Shown piece after piece: positions 10,211 to 20,061 of a stretch of 64,000 bases of DNA (position 1 is its first letter; each line of letters starts with the position of its first letter). The notes under the pieces were generated by a model that ran no database searches, had not been told where the DNA came from, and saw nothing but the letters and a program-made list of their open reading frames with translations. The stretch is taken from positions 89,915,121 through 89,979,120 of the forward strand of contig CM059187.1 of the NCBI GenBank assembly GCA_030323885.1, in the 5' to 3' direction. The position numbers and the translations under genes are program-made. The stretch is from Branchipolynoe longqiensis. Its lineage: Eukaryota > Annelida > Polychaeta > Phyllodocida > Polynoidae.

Positions 10211-10533
10211 TGTAAACGTGCCGGCTGGTGGGTGTGGGTGGTGTAAATAGGTCAAATGAAAGCACTACAGGTAATGAAGGAAACATGGTTAGAGTGAAAG
10301 TAAGAGAATGAGACTCTTTGGTTTATTGGCTTATATAGGTTCTTCAAGATTCAAGATGGCCGTTGTCACATGATTCCATTCATCAATCACAGTACAATGC
10401 AGTGGTCACATGACTCACTCCTCCAATCAGAGTACAATGCAGTGGTCAATGATCATAACAATACCGTGTGGGGGGGGGGGGGGAGGGGGCATGTGAGGTG
10501 ACTCTTCCAAAGACTGTTCTTAGTCAAACTCGG
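10211..10533 (-). repeat. 3' LTR of the Gypsy element
   Basis: Matches 18480-18804 with three substitutions and a longer G run (15 versus 8). The outer end is TGTAAACG on the plus strand. The inner end stops at ACTCGG and lacks the AAGTGACA that completes the other LTR. No purine tract abuts it internally. It carries the same 40-bp U3 duplication (10366-10405 and 10406-10445). Confidence 0.92.
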
Positions 10534-12530
10534 TTAAAACTTAGTTAAAAAAAATTGTGAAATCCCTTTGATTATTTTAGCTGACCTCCCAACGAACAGT
10601 CGCCTTTGTAAAAATAATTTAGTTCATTCAATACCCTAGGCATTACTTGTTGCCTCACCAGGTATCTTCTCCACTTGATAAGTAGTAGAAAGCAAATTAT
10701 GTCTCGCTCAGCAAACAATAGGACAACAAATAGGAAGAATCTTGCAGATCACTTTGACATAAATGAAAAAGATCTTCACGTCAGACATTACTTAAAATCT
10801 CCCGACGTTCAACTAATGTTTTTGCTTAGCGGAATATTTTTGAAAAGTTCAACATAGAATAGAACTTCTACAAAAGTATTTATACATTCGATCTCACAAT
10901 TGAAATCAATCCAACGATCAGTCCTGTACATGGGTGAAAATCATTATTACTAACAGTTACTTCCCTTCATTGTATAGCAACTCAGTTACTCCAATTTCAC
11001 TGAAGATTTATCAGCCTAATATATGGATCAGAAAGTAGTTTAAATCACATTGTAGTTTACAAGTATCAACTTTCTGTTTAGGTTTTTCATCCATATGAAT
11101 CACAATCAAGAACATTATTTAGTTTTATTGTTAAACAAATAATTACTTTTATAATATATATCAAATTATTAAGTAATCATGAACATATAGAATAAATTTC
11201 TTATTGAAAAATAAAAAATGTTTTAACAAGTTAATTTAAATGTATTATTTCATAATGTTAAATCAACTTATCTGTATTGTAATACACATAACAATATAGA
11301 ACAGATACTTTAGATGTCTTAAGTATGTTAGTTTATGCTTCTAAGTATCTTAGTTATCGAGTTACGCATTTATTAGTACAAAAACATAAGACCTGAACCT
11401 TACCACAGTTCCAGTCAATGACGAAATGCTTCTGTGTAACCCCAGTCAACCACAACGAAGATTAGCGACATTTTAAGACAAATCGATCATGTTAATCATG
11501 TTATGTCTAATTACGCTTCACGCGCCGGTGAATTATCTGTAACTACTGCTTCATACAAGTCAAAACAATTTAGCCTTATCGCTTCACGCGTGTCGCCGTC
11601 GACACCCGATAAGAAATTGACTCCCGGCTCCCGTCTGCCGATTCTTATCGTCCTTACCGTATACTCGCGAAAAGTTTACGCTCGTCGAATAGAATTGCTC
11701 TATCGACCTTACGCAGCCGTCTTTTCTCCCACTCGAGAGGTACAGGTTCGATAAATTACCTATATTTATGGAAAAATAGTTTTTTAGCTTGCGAGAATTT
11801 AATAGAATCAATACGGTAATGCAAGTCAATGTGCTATTTTAAGCGTTTTTAGATTTTTCACGGCCAATGAATAATGATTTTTGTACTTAAGAAAAGTTAA
11901 TGCAAATCCAATGGTGTGTTCTAAATTGGATTAAATAACATCTTTGGTTATTTGCAATTTATCCGCTTTAATAATGTCAATTCTTACATATGCAAGATCT
12001 ACCTCTTTCACAAACATAACATCTTCAAAGTCTTAGCGAAAGTGCTATAGTATTAGTTTCTATGAACATAACATTTCAGTCGTTAGTGTGACGAAATTTA
12101 GTTCTTTTCAGTAGCTAAACAGTTTAAACTCAAAGTATTAAGTAACACCTGTTTTACGTCTCACCCCGTAATTGGTAGGCGTACTAAAACTTAACTTAGA
12201 TAAATAGAAAAGTCAATGGTAAATAAATGAAATTGTTATTTGTTAGTAAGACATTCAGTCACCACCGGTGTACTTTTTTCGCTCTATGTCCCGATAGAAT
12301 AACAATACATTAGTACATGGCACCATTTTTCCCTAAAGTATTCACTTCCTTTGCTTATTCCACCCGAAATGCTCCGTAGCATTTGGTAAGCAATAAGTGT
12401 CAATTTCACTTTATTATGGAAATGCTACTACGGTGTCAATACCATTCACTGTATCTCTGTAATACAACAGTATTTAGTAACTTAAATAGTGGCGTAACTT
12501 ACGATACAACCCGTTAATCTTGGCGCTAAT
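10534..12530 (-). other. Non-coding 3' internal region of the Gypsy element
   Basis: Two kilobases between the pol stop and the 3' LTR. It is AT-rich with no frame above 83 codons on either strand. A less AT-rich patch at 11500-11760 has overlapping small frames on both strands (11503-11754 plus, 11584-11829 minus) without recognisable domains. An env or accessory gene could once have been here, but nothing supports one now. Confidence 0.55.
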
Positions 12531-15500
12531 TTAGTAAGGAACATAAATATTTCTTATGATTAGACCTCGAAAACCCTGTCGATTAGCTTTGGAGCTGTCG
12601 ACTTGCGCTATTGTTAATATTTGCTTCGTATTAACGCAATGGTTAGGCATGGCGCAATCGTTATTTATTAGTGGCGCAGCAACAAAGAAAGTTTTTGCCG
12701 AATGAGCCGAAGCACTCAGACGTCTGCGGATTCGCCGATCCTTCCGCAGTGTTCTTTGCTGTGATTGGTCAATTCTTTTATCTGACGTCATACTACCAAA
12801 TATTGGATTTACGCTCCGCGCTTGCTGTCGCGTAAGTGGACCAGTACCAATTTCTCTCGAATGTAATAATTTAGGTTTTATTTTTGTTTTATTCACTAAT
12901 AATTCATTAGTGCGTCGATTTTGATCAGAAATAATCGGATCGAAAGGCAAAGGTTGTGAAATACCTTTCCTTCGTTCAGTTCTAGTTAATCGTGGAGCAA
13001 TATCATCCCACATGATTTTAGAGTCAACTAATTTAACTTTATCACGGTTAACAACTTTACGATCGTTATTAGGGCCTACTACAGTCACTACTGAACCCCG
13101 TGATCTAACGACTATGTAACCTGGATCGTATTTCCTCTCCAAAGGTCCAGATTCATTTACAAACAAAACTACTTTATCACCAGGAGTTAGTTTTACTGCA
13201 TTCGCTTTTTTCCTCAAACGAGCAACATTATAATTTCGACTTTCTTTTCGATTTTTAACAGCTTTAGCTAATGACATAGATAAGTCATCTACACGATAAG
13301 CTAAGTTCGAATCAATCGTCCCCGTCGATCGATACAGTAAAGAACTATGCTTCGTACCTGGATGTCTACCATAGGTTAGAAAGAAAGGAGAATAGCCAGT
13401 GCTATCAGAAGGTACAGTACGATACACATATATCACATCAGGCAAATGGGTTTCCCATAGATTAGCACGAGAATTAACCAATTTCCTCAGAATGCTTTTT
13501 ATGGTTCTATGATATCTTTCCACCATACCATTTGACTGTGGATGATAAGGTGTTGTATGCCTTACCTCTACACCTAATTCTTTAAAATGATCCATTATCA
13601 ATTTATTTTTAAATTCTAACCCATTGTCTGAAATAAACATACAAGGAATTGCATGGTGAGGAATATAATCATTAAATATATAATCATGAATCCCCTTCGA
13701 TGATTTATCTGGCAATGTTTTATATTCAACCCAACCACTACAATGATCTATAATAGATAGTAAATATCTATTACCACTAGTACTAACTGGATATGGACCA
13801 GATAGATCTGCAGCAATCACCATACCAGGTGCCCTAGGCAATGGCATTGATTGTGGATATGCACGTGTGCGTTTACTACAGTTAACCACACAATTTGCAC
13901 AATTGGTAATTAATTTATGGACATCTCCAGCCATACCAGGCCAACGAAAATGTTCCTGTAATCGTTTTAATGTTTTAGACATAGCCATATGACCTACCTC
14001 TGTATGAGCTATTTTTATCACAGAATTCCTGTATTTTTTTGGTAACACTAGTCTAGGATATGTATCTTTCTTAGTAGGAGCTACTGTTGAATAAAGAAGA
14101 TTATCCATTATCAAATAATTCTTTTCTTCATTCTCACCTAATGTATACTCTCTCATTTTTTTCTGCTCATTAATTACCTCATTATATGACAGTTCATAGT
14201 GTTCAAAAGGAATTACCTGTTCAGCCAAAAGTGAATCATAAGCAAACATTTCCACTGGTTCTTTTGCTTCAGTATTAGGTCTTAATCTAGACAACATATC
14301 AGCCCAGACATTATCTACACCTTTCATATAGACAATTGGTGCTGAAAATTCTGCTAATAATACTGCCCAGCGTTGTATACGTGTATTACGAATTTCTTTA
14401 GTGAAAAAACATTTCAATGGAGCATGATCTGTATAGATAGTAAATTCTGCACCGTATAAGTAAGGTCTTAATTTTACTAGAGCATAAATAATAGCAAATG
14501 CTTCTTTTTCTATAGTAGGATAATTACGTTGAGCAGGAGAAAATCTAGTACTGATTAAATGCACTGGTCTGTCTATTCCATTTTCATCCTCCTGTACTAA
14601 TACAGCACCTAAACTGTACTCAGAAGCATCTGTATACAGTTTATATGGTTTAAAAGGATCAGGAAATTTCAACAGTACACAATCTAATAATAGTGTTTTC
14701 AACTCATTCCATGCAATTTCACATTCCATAGTCCATTCAAAACTACTTTTATTACTAGTCAAATAAGTTATAGGAGCAACTACATCAGCATAATTTGGAA
14801 TTAATTGTCTGTAGTATCCTGCCGATCCTAACAATCGTCTTACTTCTTTTTTACTTGTCGGTGAAGCCATATCTCTTATTGCAGTCATTTTTTCAGGATC
14901 CGGTTTCAGCCCTGCTGAACATACAACGTAACCTAATAGTTTTACTTCTTTTACACCAAATTCACATTTAGATTCTTTAATAGTCATATTGTTATTTTCT
15001 AGGATAGTCAATATAGTAGTCACATCTTTCTCATGACTCTCCTCATCTGGTGAATAAATAATAATATCATCTAAATAAATTAGACAACATTTACCTAAAT
15101 GTTCTGCAAAAATTACATTCATCATTCTTTGGAATACTGCAGGTGCATTAGTTAATCCAAATTGCATACGCTTAAATTGAAACAATCCCATGTGTGTATT
15201 TATAGCTGTTTTAGGTCTGCTATCCTCATCTACCATTACCTGCCAATACCCTGATTTAAGGTCAATGGTGGTAAAAATTTTAGCACCATGCAACTGATCA
15301 AAAATGTCCTGTATCCTGGGTAAAGGATAAGCATCTTTAATAGTTACTGCATTTAATTTACGGTAGTCACCACAGAGACGTATAGTACCATCTTTCTTAG
15401 GCACTAAAGTAACTGGTGAAGCCCAAGGACTACAACTAGTTTCAATTATATCCTCATCTAACATTTTATTTAATTCTTTTTCAACTATATGTCGTTTACT

Positions 15501-16058
15501 TAAAGGTATTCTATAAGGTCTTTGATTTATTGGGTATGCATCACCTGTGCTTATATGCATCTCAATTACCTTAATAGCTTTAAGTTTCTCATCAGAATCA
15601 GGAAATATCAAGGGAAAATGCTTTTTCCAATAGTCTACTTCTAGAACTATTCCTGCCATTTTTCTATCAATTAATTCTAAACTACTCCATGGATGTACAA
15701 TATCACATAAGGAAACAAATTTATTCCTGTAACAAATTTCAGCATTACACATTTCCATTATATCTGTGCCAATTAATAATTCAAAAGCTAATGATTCAAC
15801 TACAAAGAAAGGACATAACTCATTATAAATAGAAATATAAGTTATACCTAAAGTTGGAATTAAATGACCTGAGATTGATCTCAGTCTACTACCTGGATAC
15901 AATTGTTTATGTGCTATTCCAATATCTAACAATTTTTTAAATGCTTTTACATGTATTAAACTTTTAGCCGCACCTGAGTCTACCAGACCAGTTAATTTTA
16001 CCTGATTAAAATCAATAGCAATACTCGGACGAGTATCAAGTGCGCTATTTAGTTTCCC
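12531..16058 (-). CDS. pol: Gypsy Pol: protease, reverse transcriptase, RNase H, integrase
   Basis: About 1,175 residues counted from the frameshift site at 16058; a start at 15932 would omit the protease. The retropepsin motif LVDSGAA has its Asp at residue 27. Reverse transcriptase spans about 215-380, with TIDLKSGYW and the catalytic YLDD at 328-331. RNase H begins near LYTDAS (Asp 477) and includes YTDHAPLKCF. Integrase has an HHCC zinc site (His 685, His 690, Cys 720, Cys 723) and a D-D-35-E core at Asp 751, Asp 811 and Glu 847. A basic C-terminal part follows, with a PGYIVV segment near 980. No stop or frameshift interrupts it, so it may still be functional. Expression should depend on the -1 shift from gag, giving a Gag-Pol fusion in cytoplasmic particles. 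The upstream limit of the open pol frame is a TAG just before 16063. Confidence 0.94.
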   Translation of the reverse strand, partial: GKLNSALDTRPSIAIDFNQVKLTGLVDSGAAKSLIHVKAFKKLLDIGIAHKQLYPGSRLRSISGHLIPTLGITYISIYNELCPFFVVESLAFELLIGTDIMEMCNAEICYRNKFVSLCDIVHPWSSLELIDRKMAGIVLEVDYWKKHFPLIFPDSDEKLKAIKVIEMHISTGDAYPINQRPYRIPLSKRHIVEKELNKMLDEDIIETSCSPWASPVTLVPKKDGTIRLCGDYRKLNAVTIKDAYPLPRIQDIFDQLHGAKIFTTIDLKSGYWQVMVDEDSRPKTAINTHMGLFQFKRMQFGLTNAPAVFQRMMNVIFAEHLGKCCLIYLDDIIIYSPDEESHEKDVTTILTILENNNMTIKESKCEFGVKEVKLLGYVVCSAGLKPDPEKMTAIRDMASPTSKKEVRRLLGSAGYYRQLIPNYADVVAPITYLTSNKSSFEWTMECEIAWNELKTLLLDCVLLKFPDPFKPYKLYTDASEYSLGAVLVQEDENGIDRPVHLISTRFSPAQRNYPTIEKEAFAIIYALVKLRPYLYGAEFTIYTDHAPLKCFFTKEIRNTRIQRWAVLLAEFSAPIVYMKGVDNVWADMLSRLRPNTEAKEPVEMFAYDSLLAEQVIPFEHYELSYNEVINEQKKMREYTLGENEEKNYLIMDNLLYSTVAPTKKDTYPRLVLPKKYRNSVIKIAHTEVGHMAMSKTLKRLQEHFRWPGMAGDVHKLITNCANCVVNCSKRTRAYPQSMPLPRAPGMVIAADLSGPYPVSTSGNRYLLSIIDHCSGWVEYKTLPDKSSKGIHDYIFNDYIPHHAIPCMFISDNGLEFKNKLIMDHFKELGVEVRHTTPYHPQSNGMVERYHRTIKSILRKLVNSRANLWETHLPDVIYVYRTVPSDSTGYSPFFLTYGRHPGTKHSSLLYRSTGTIDSNLAYRVDDLSMSLAKAVKNRKESRNYNVARLRKKANAVKLTPGDKVVLFVNESGPLERKYDPGYIVVRSRGSVVTVVGPNNDRKVVNRDKVKLVDSKIMWDDIAPRLTRTERRKGISQPLPFDPIISDQNRRTNELLVNKTKIKPKLLHSREIGTGPLTRQQARSVNPIFGSMTSDKRIDQSQQRTLRKDRRIRRRLSASAHSAKTFFVAAPLINNDCAMPNHCVNTKQILTIAQVDSSKANRQGFRGLIIRNIYVPY
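16014..16049 (-). promoter_or_regulatory. Predicted frameshift-stimulating hairpin
   Basis: Directly after the slippery site, AATAGC (16049-16044) pairs with GCTATT (16019-16014), and ATACTCG (16036-16030) pairs with CGAGTAT (16027-16021). This gives a two-part stem with a bulge on the 5' side and a tight loop. The lower stem starts only 2 bases after the heptamer, closer than usual; the upper stem starts 15 bases after it. Whether it forms a pseudoknot was not tested. Confidence 0.6.
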
Positions 16059-17452
16059 GAAGCAGTAGAGCTAATGTTACTACGCAGTAATTTCAACTGC
16101 GGACAGTTTCTCATTAAATGCGGTTCATTACATACATAACAAGTCAAAGTATTACGACTAGCACGCTGTGTCTGATACGCGTGTTCTATTTTAGCCGTCG
16201 ACGCCTGCGTGTGAGCAGTCGGCGTCGCTTTGCCATTGCTTCCTCGCTGTTGCTTTGACAGCGCATACTTTACTGTGTGCTCTCCGACTGAACTGAGTTT
16301 ATTTTTAGATGTACTTGTTTGACCCTTCGGCGCTACGTTTACGCGCGGCGACTCAAGACGTCTGCCCGGTGCATAAGAATTGCCACCATACGCTGGCGCA
16401 ACGTTTACCGCGTGAATTTCTCCACGTGTACATTTATTCTCAGAAACAGTTAAGCGTTCTACACACTTCCTCAGTGATTTTAGTTCATTCTGGAGCGACT
16501 TTAGAGCCTGACTATCTTCTGTTATACCTGAACTAGCCTGAACTTTCTCAACAGGAACCCTTTTCGACAATTTAGAAGAATTAAAATTTAGACTATCTAC
16601 CTGACTAGTCATATTTAAATCTGTTAGTCTTGATTGAGCACGTCGTTGCTGTCTCAATACAGACCTATCACTTAGTATAGCAAGAGTGAAAGCTTCCTCT
16701 AATGATTTAGGCCTATTGGTTTCTACGTACCACATAGTGTTGTCATCTAATAATGAATCAAGAAATCTTGATAGCAAAATTTCAAAGGTGTCAGTCCCCA
16801 AGGTAGCAGAAGGTAGTTTCCATCCCTTACTTGCAGCAGTTTTAAACCGTTGGCAATATGCTGCCACTGTCTCACCCTCATTCTGTACCATAGTCATTAC
16901 TATACTTTTTAAGTGAGTTTTCTCATCAGCAGTTAACAAAGTTCTAGCAATTTCTTCCTTTATATCATTCCATGACCTAGCACCTTTAGCTGTGAAAGCA
17001 GTGAATAACACTTCATGCAGTGTGCCCGTTGCATTAGAAAGTGCAAACCGAATTATATCTAAGTCAGACACGTCAGCAAGAACCCCAATCCTCTCAATAA
17101 GATCTACCCACTCTCTTAATGCACCTCTGTCAGTACCGTCCAGCATAGGCACAGACTTTCCATATGCTTTTAGAGCTCTTATTTTGGTTTCACTACTTTT
17201 ATGTTCTAGACTAGCTAACTCACGTTTTTCTCTACGTTCTTCTCTCTGATAGTCAGCTTCAGCACGTTCAGTAACCTCTAGTACTCTTTCTTCATTTTTT
17301 TCAGTTATGTTCTCTATGCTATCTGCCATAAACTTAGTCCATGCTTCTAATTTATCACAATCATCACTCAAAATTCCCAAATCTACTTGGTTCTGCAACC
17401 ACAATCCAAATTGTTCACGTAAAGCATCCTCCTTTAATCGTGTTCTAGGCAT
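16049..17452 (-). CDS. gag: Gypsy Gag (capsid and nucleocapsid)
   Basis: 467 residues. The start at 17452 has A at -3 and follows the leader directly. Residues about 40-95 are charged and probably a coiled coil (EKNEERVLEVTERAEADY). Residues about 100-265 have the look of a retrotransposon capsid domain (ALREWVDLIERIG, then FLDSLLDDNTMWYVE). The tail is basic and Ser/Thr-rich and ends in one zinc knuckle at 438-450, C-YV-C-NEP-H-LMRN-C. That spacing is CX2CX3HX4C, one residue short of the usual CX2CX4HX4C. Gag should package element RNA and form particles. The frame is intact and ends at the slippery heptamer. Confidence 0.9.
   Translation of the reverse strand: MPRTRLKEDALREQFGLWLQNQVDLGILSDDCDKLEAWTKFMADSIENITEKNEERVLEVTERAEADYQREERREKRELASLEHKSSETKIRALKAYGKSVPMLDGTDRGALREWVDLIERIGVLADVSDLDIIRFALSNATGTLHEVLFTAFTAKGARSWNDIKEEIARTLLTADEKTHLKSIVMTMVQNEGETVAAYCQRFKTAASKGWKLPSATLGTDTFEILLSRFLDSLLDDNTMWYVETNRPKSLEEAFTLAILSDRSVLRQQRRAQSRLTDLNMTSQVDSLNFNSSKLSKRVPVEKVQASSGITEDSQALKSLQNELKSLRKCVERLTVSENKCTRGEIHAVNVAPAYGGNSYAPGRRLESPRVNVAPKGQTSTSKNKLSSVGEHTVKYALSKQQRGSNGKATPTAHTQASTAKIEHAYQTQRASRNTLTCYVCNEPHLMRNCPQLKLLRSNISSTASGN
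16052..16058 (-). promoter_or_regulatory. -1 ribosomal frameshift heptamer GGGAAAC
   Basis: Gag ends TCG GGA AAC TAA. In the gag frame the heptamer reads G GGA AAC, an exact X XXY YYZ slippery sequence, and the gag stop follows immediately. Slipping back one base gives GGG AAA CTA AAT, which is the open pol frame running into the protease. This explains how Pol is made without its own start codon. Confidence 0.85.
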
Positions 17453-18458
17453 TGTGAATGTGTAGTGCGTAGTATCAGTACAAGTGTATTCAATAGAGTG
17501 AGTGTGTAGTGTATAGTATCAGTACAAGTGTATTTAATAGAATATATTCAACAATATATTAACTTACCACAAGTCAAATATTTAAATACAATATACCCAA
17601 CAATATATTAACTTACCACAAGTCAAATATTTAAATACAATACATTCAACCATATATTAACTTACCACAAGTCAAACATTTTTCACGCTATTGAAATCCT
17701 CCTTGTAGCGGGTCAATGGGAAATTTAGTGTGTTGCGTAAAGCGCGGTAGAAATAGAGTCAAAGAATTATATCCAACCGATAGAATTTACCTGTAACGTA
17801 GTAGAAAAGTGAAAAGTCTCTCCGTATGTATTAATACGCTCCCATTTACTCCAAGGTTAAAGAAAATTACCGAAAGTAGTCCGAAAATGAAACAATTCTA
17901 GCGGTGCCACGAGGCTTCAGACAGGCGATAAAACTATAATATTACAGTAATATCAACGTCAAAGACTAATGTAACCCTTAAGAAAAGACACTTTCGTCGG
18001 AAATTCGTCGACAAAGTAATTTAATTCAATTTAATGCCTTGCAAAAAGTAAAAAGAATAGAGAATCAAATAGAAGAAAACAACCTATCCACTCCAGCTAT
18101 CCACCAGTCGCAGTCTATGTCTCAGTCCTTATATTTCTCAACCTCAAGAAATTTAGAATTTAAAATAGCATATCAAATTAAATGAAATAAAAATACTACG
18201 TATATAATATAGTTTCTATTAAATAATTGTAGTACTACCCCTAACGTCAAAAATGAAACAACACGTGTATTGAAGTCACACCACGTGCGTTCAAGTCACA
18301 CCACGTGCGTTCAAAAATAACAGTAGTCAGCTAACAATTAAATAAAGAAATATAAATGTGTAGTATTATAAAACAAATAAAAAGAAAATGCTACCGAAAC
18401 ACACCGAAAGTCTTCAACAAACTATCTATAGTCAGTACTAACCAATTCTCGGTAGTTT
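17453..18458 (-). other. Gypsy leader with three tandem-repeat patches
   Basis: A 1-kb untranslated leader. A ~50-bp unit with AGTATCAGTACAAGTGTATT occurs twice (17466-17540). A ~57-bp unit occurs three times at 17540-17690, each holding AACTTACCACAAGTC, which on the transcribed strand is GGTAAGTT, a perfect 5' splice-donor core. A third short repeat (CACACCACGTGCGTTCAA) recurs at 18257-18316. No open frame is visible. Confidence 0.7.
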
Positions 18459-18476
18459 CTCAAGTCGTGGTCGCCA
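18459..18476 (-). promoter_or_regulatory. Primer-binding site, tRNA-Arg-like
   Basis: On the minus strand TGGCGACCACGACTTGAG begins three bases after the 5' LTR end (…TTTACA). TGG pairs with a tRNA 3' CCA. TGGCGACC resembles the PBS of the Drosophila mdg1/412 group, which uses tRNA-Arg; that comparison is from memory. Confidence 0.75.
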
Positions 18477-18479
18477 TTT

Positions 18480-18804
18480 TGTAAACGTGCCGGCTGGTGG
18501 GTGTGGGTGGTGTAAATAGGTCAAATGAAAGCACTACAGGTAATGAAGGAAACAGGGTTAGAGTGAAAGTAAGAGAATGAGACTCTTTAGTTTATTGGCT
18601 TATATAGGTTCTTCAAGATTCAAGATGGCCGTTGTCACATGATTCCATTCATCAATCACAGTACAATGCAGTGGTCACATGACTCACTCCTCCAATCAGA
18701 GTACAATGCAGTGGTCAATGATCATAACAATACCATGTGGGGGGGGAGGGGGCATGTGAGGTGACTCTTCCAAAGACTGTTCTTAGTCAAACTCGGAAGT
18801 GACA
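18480..18804 (-). repeat. 5' LTR of the Gypsy element
   Basis: 325 bp, TGTCACTTCC…TTTACA on the transcribed strand, so TG…CA bounded. U3 contains a 40-bp duplication (18635-18674 and 18675-18714) with TGAGTCA and CATGTGAC elements. TATA box CCTATATAAGCC at 18608-18597 is followed at once by AATAAA at 18596-18591. The polyadenylation signal thus precedes the likely start site and would be transcribed only from the 3' LTR. Just outside the LTR lies AGAGGGAG, which looks like a polypurine tract although this should be flanking DNA. Confidence 0.92.
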
Positions 18805-19060
18805 CTCCCTCTAAAGACTATTCAATTATACAAATTCTATACTCAATGAATAATAGTTTACCAATTTCACACATCCCTCATATGCCTTTGGGTTTTTATA
18901 TTTTAACATTTATCATTATATAGACAGTTTGTAATTTATTATAGTAACTTCACCTCGGTTCACATGTATTATATCGGACAATTTTACAATGTGATCATAT
19001 CAAAAGTGGAATTACTGATAATTACAATTATTTTCAGGTACACATCTGTTAATTAATATA
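18805..19060. other. AT-rich flank, nothing identified
   Basis: Flank of the Gypsy 5' LTR. It begins CTCCCTCTAAAG, which read in reverse resembles a polypurine tract. It does not match the region inside the 3' LTR at 10534-10700, so a tandem element is not supported. Confidence 0.4.
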
Positions 19061-19316
19061 TGAGCCTGTCTCAAAAGGTGATAACTCTTCTTTTGTTTGT
19101 CCATTGTAACAATTGACACAAACCAGCACAGAAATGGTTACACTGAAAACACAAGGATATTTGCTTCAAATCAATATGTATTCTATTGGGATTATGAAAC
19201 ACCATGTAAAAACAGATCAGTTTATCCTGACCAAATGGATGAGCAGATAGTATGTTGATCGCTACAATGGACAACATTTTGTCCCATATTGCTTAACACC
19301 TCTTGAGACAGACTCA
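19061..19316. mobile_element. ~255-bp MITE, TGAG…CTCA ends, copy 1 of 3
   Basis: Ends TGAGCCTGTCTCAAAAGGTG and inverted TGAGTCTGTCTCAAGAGGTG, with TA on both sides as in Tc1/mariner elements. A second inverted pair lies inside (GTCCATTGTAACAATTGA against TGATCGCTACAATGGAC). Copies at 32734-32987 and 44983-45239 are about 90% identical. No open frame. Confidence 0.88.
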
Positions 19317-20061
19317 TATATCGATTTTTGGATCGGTGTTTACATGGTGTTTTTATATGGTGAATGGATAAGCTACCTACACGATTCGTGATAGTGACAT
19401 ATTCAATCTCATTGCGTTTAATGTATTATATGTTATATGAAATGGTCCCAGGCTTGGCTCATATAGTATAATAATGCTTTGAATGCATTGATATTTTATA
19501 TAGGAATGTCAAGTAAATATATATATATACAATGGTCACTATTGTATCACAGTTTTCCGTACACTTTGGTATGTGATAAAAGTGGCAGAGAACCGTCCCA
19601 TTATCGCCACTTCACTTCCCAGGTGGCCTTCCTACTAGATGCCTCTACTTCACATTTATCTCTCTCACAAAGACTTACATGTCTTTCGCTAAACTAGCCC
19701 TGTAGTGACGTCATTGCGCGCTCTGTAATTAACCTCTGCTCCTCTCTGCCAAAATGCCGGCTTCACCAAGAAGGTACCCTTCTCATGCCGTGCGTACACC
19801 AACCAACATTTGGGAGTGGTAGTCGGTGCGCATGCGGTGTAGAAATTGAAACTGACCGCACACAGTTTCGGGTATCAGTTGTTGAACTGTTGCATAATGC
19901 AGTAGTTGTGAGACTGTCTTGTCTAGCGGTAATGGGTTTGAATTGGCGTTAATTAAACAGATGTGCCTGCTTTTTTTACGCTGCTGTATATGATATATCA
20001 CTATCTACATTGTGTCCTATGTAGAAGCGGCCATAAACGTTGGTGTGTGTAGATAGAACAA
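19317..20061. other. Unassigned, with one unit of the ~100-bp AT-rich repeat
   Basis: Bases 19370-19500 match the 7720-7930 repeat (GTATTATATGTTATATGAAA, GCTTTGAATGCATTGATATT). A short (AT)n is at 19518-19530. The rest, including 19690-20040, has no identifiable gene or repeat. Confidence 0.4.

Larger units (their letters stand above)
10211..18804 (-). mobile_element. Ty3/Gypsy LTR retrotransposon, nearly complete
   Basis: An 8.6-kb element on the minus strand. Order: 5' LTR (18480-18804), PBS (18459-18476), long leader, gag (17452-16049), pol in the -1 frame (to 12531), a 2-kb non-coding 3' part, and the 3' LTR (10211-10533). Pol order is protease, reverse transcriptase, RNase H, integrase, which defines Ty3/Gypsy. 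The LTRs differ by three substitutions plus G-run length, so insertion is fairly recent. No matching target duplication is seen (ACCATGT left, CTCCCTC right), and the 3' LTR lacks the first 8 bases present in the 5' LTR, so its ends have been altered. Confidence 0.93.

Noticed and set aside
10534..12530. Envelope gene between pol and the 3' LTR
   Set aside because: No frame over 83 codons, no signal peptide or membrane segment. It would not be called a retrovirus on this evidence.
12531..15932. Pol starting at the TTG at 15932
   Set aside because: That start would drop the protease motif LVDSGAA just upstream in the same open frame. The -1 frameshift explains entry better.
18805..18900. A second tandem Gypsy copy to the right of the 5' LTR
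   Set aside because: The polypurine-like tract is suggestive, but the sequence beyond it does not match the region inside the 3' LTR.
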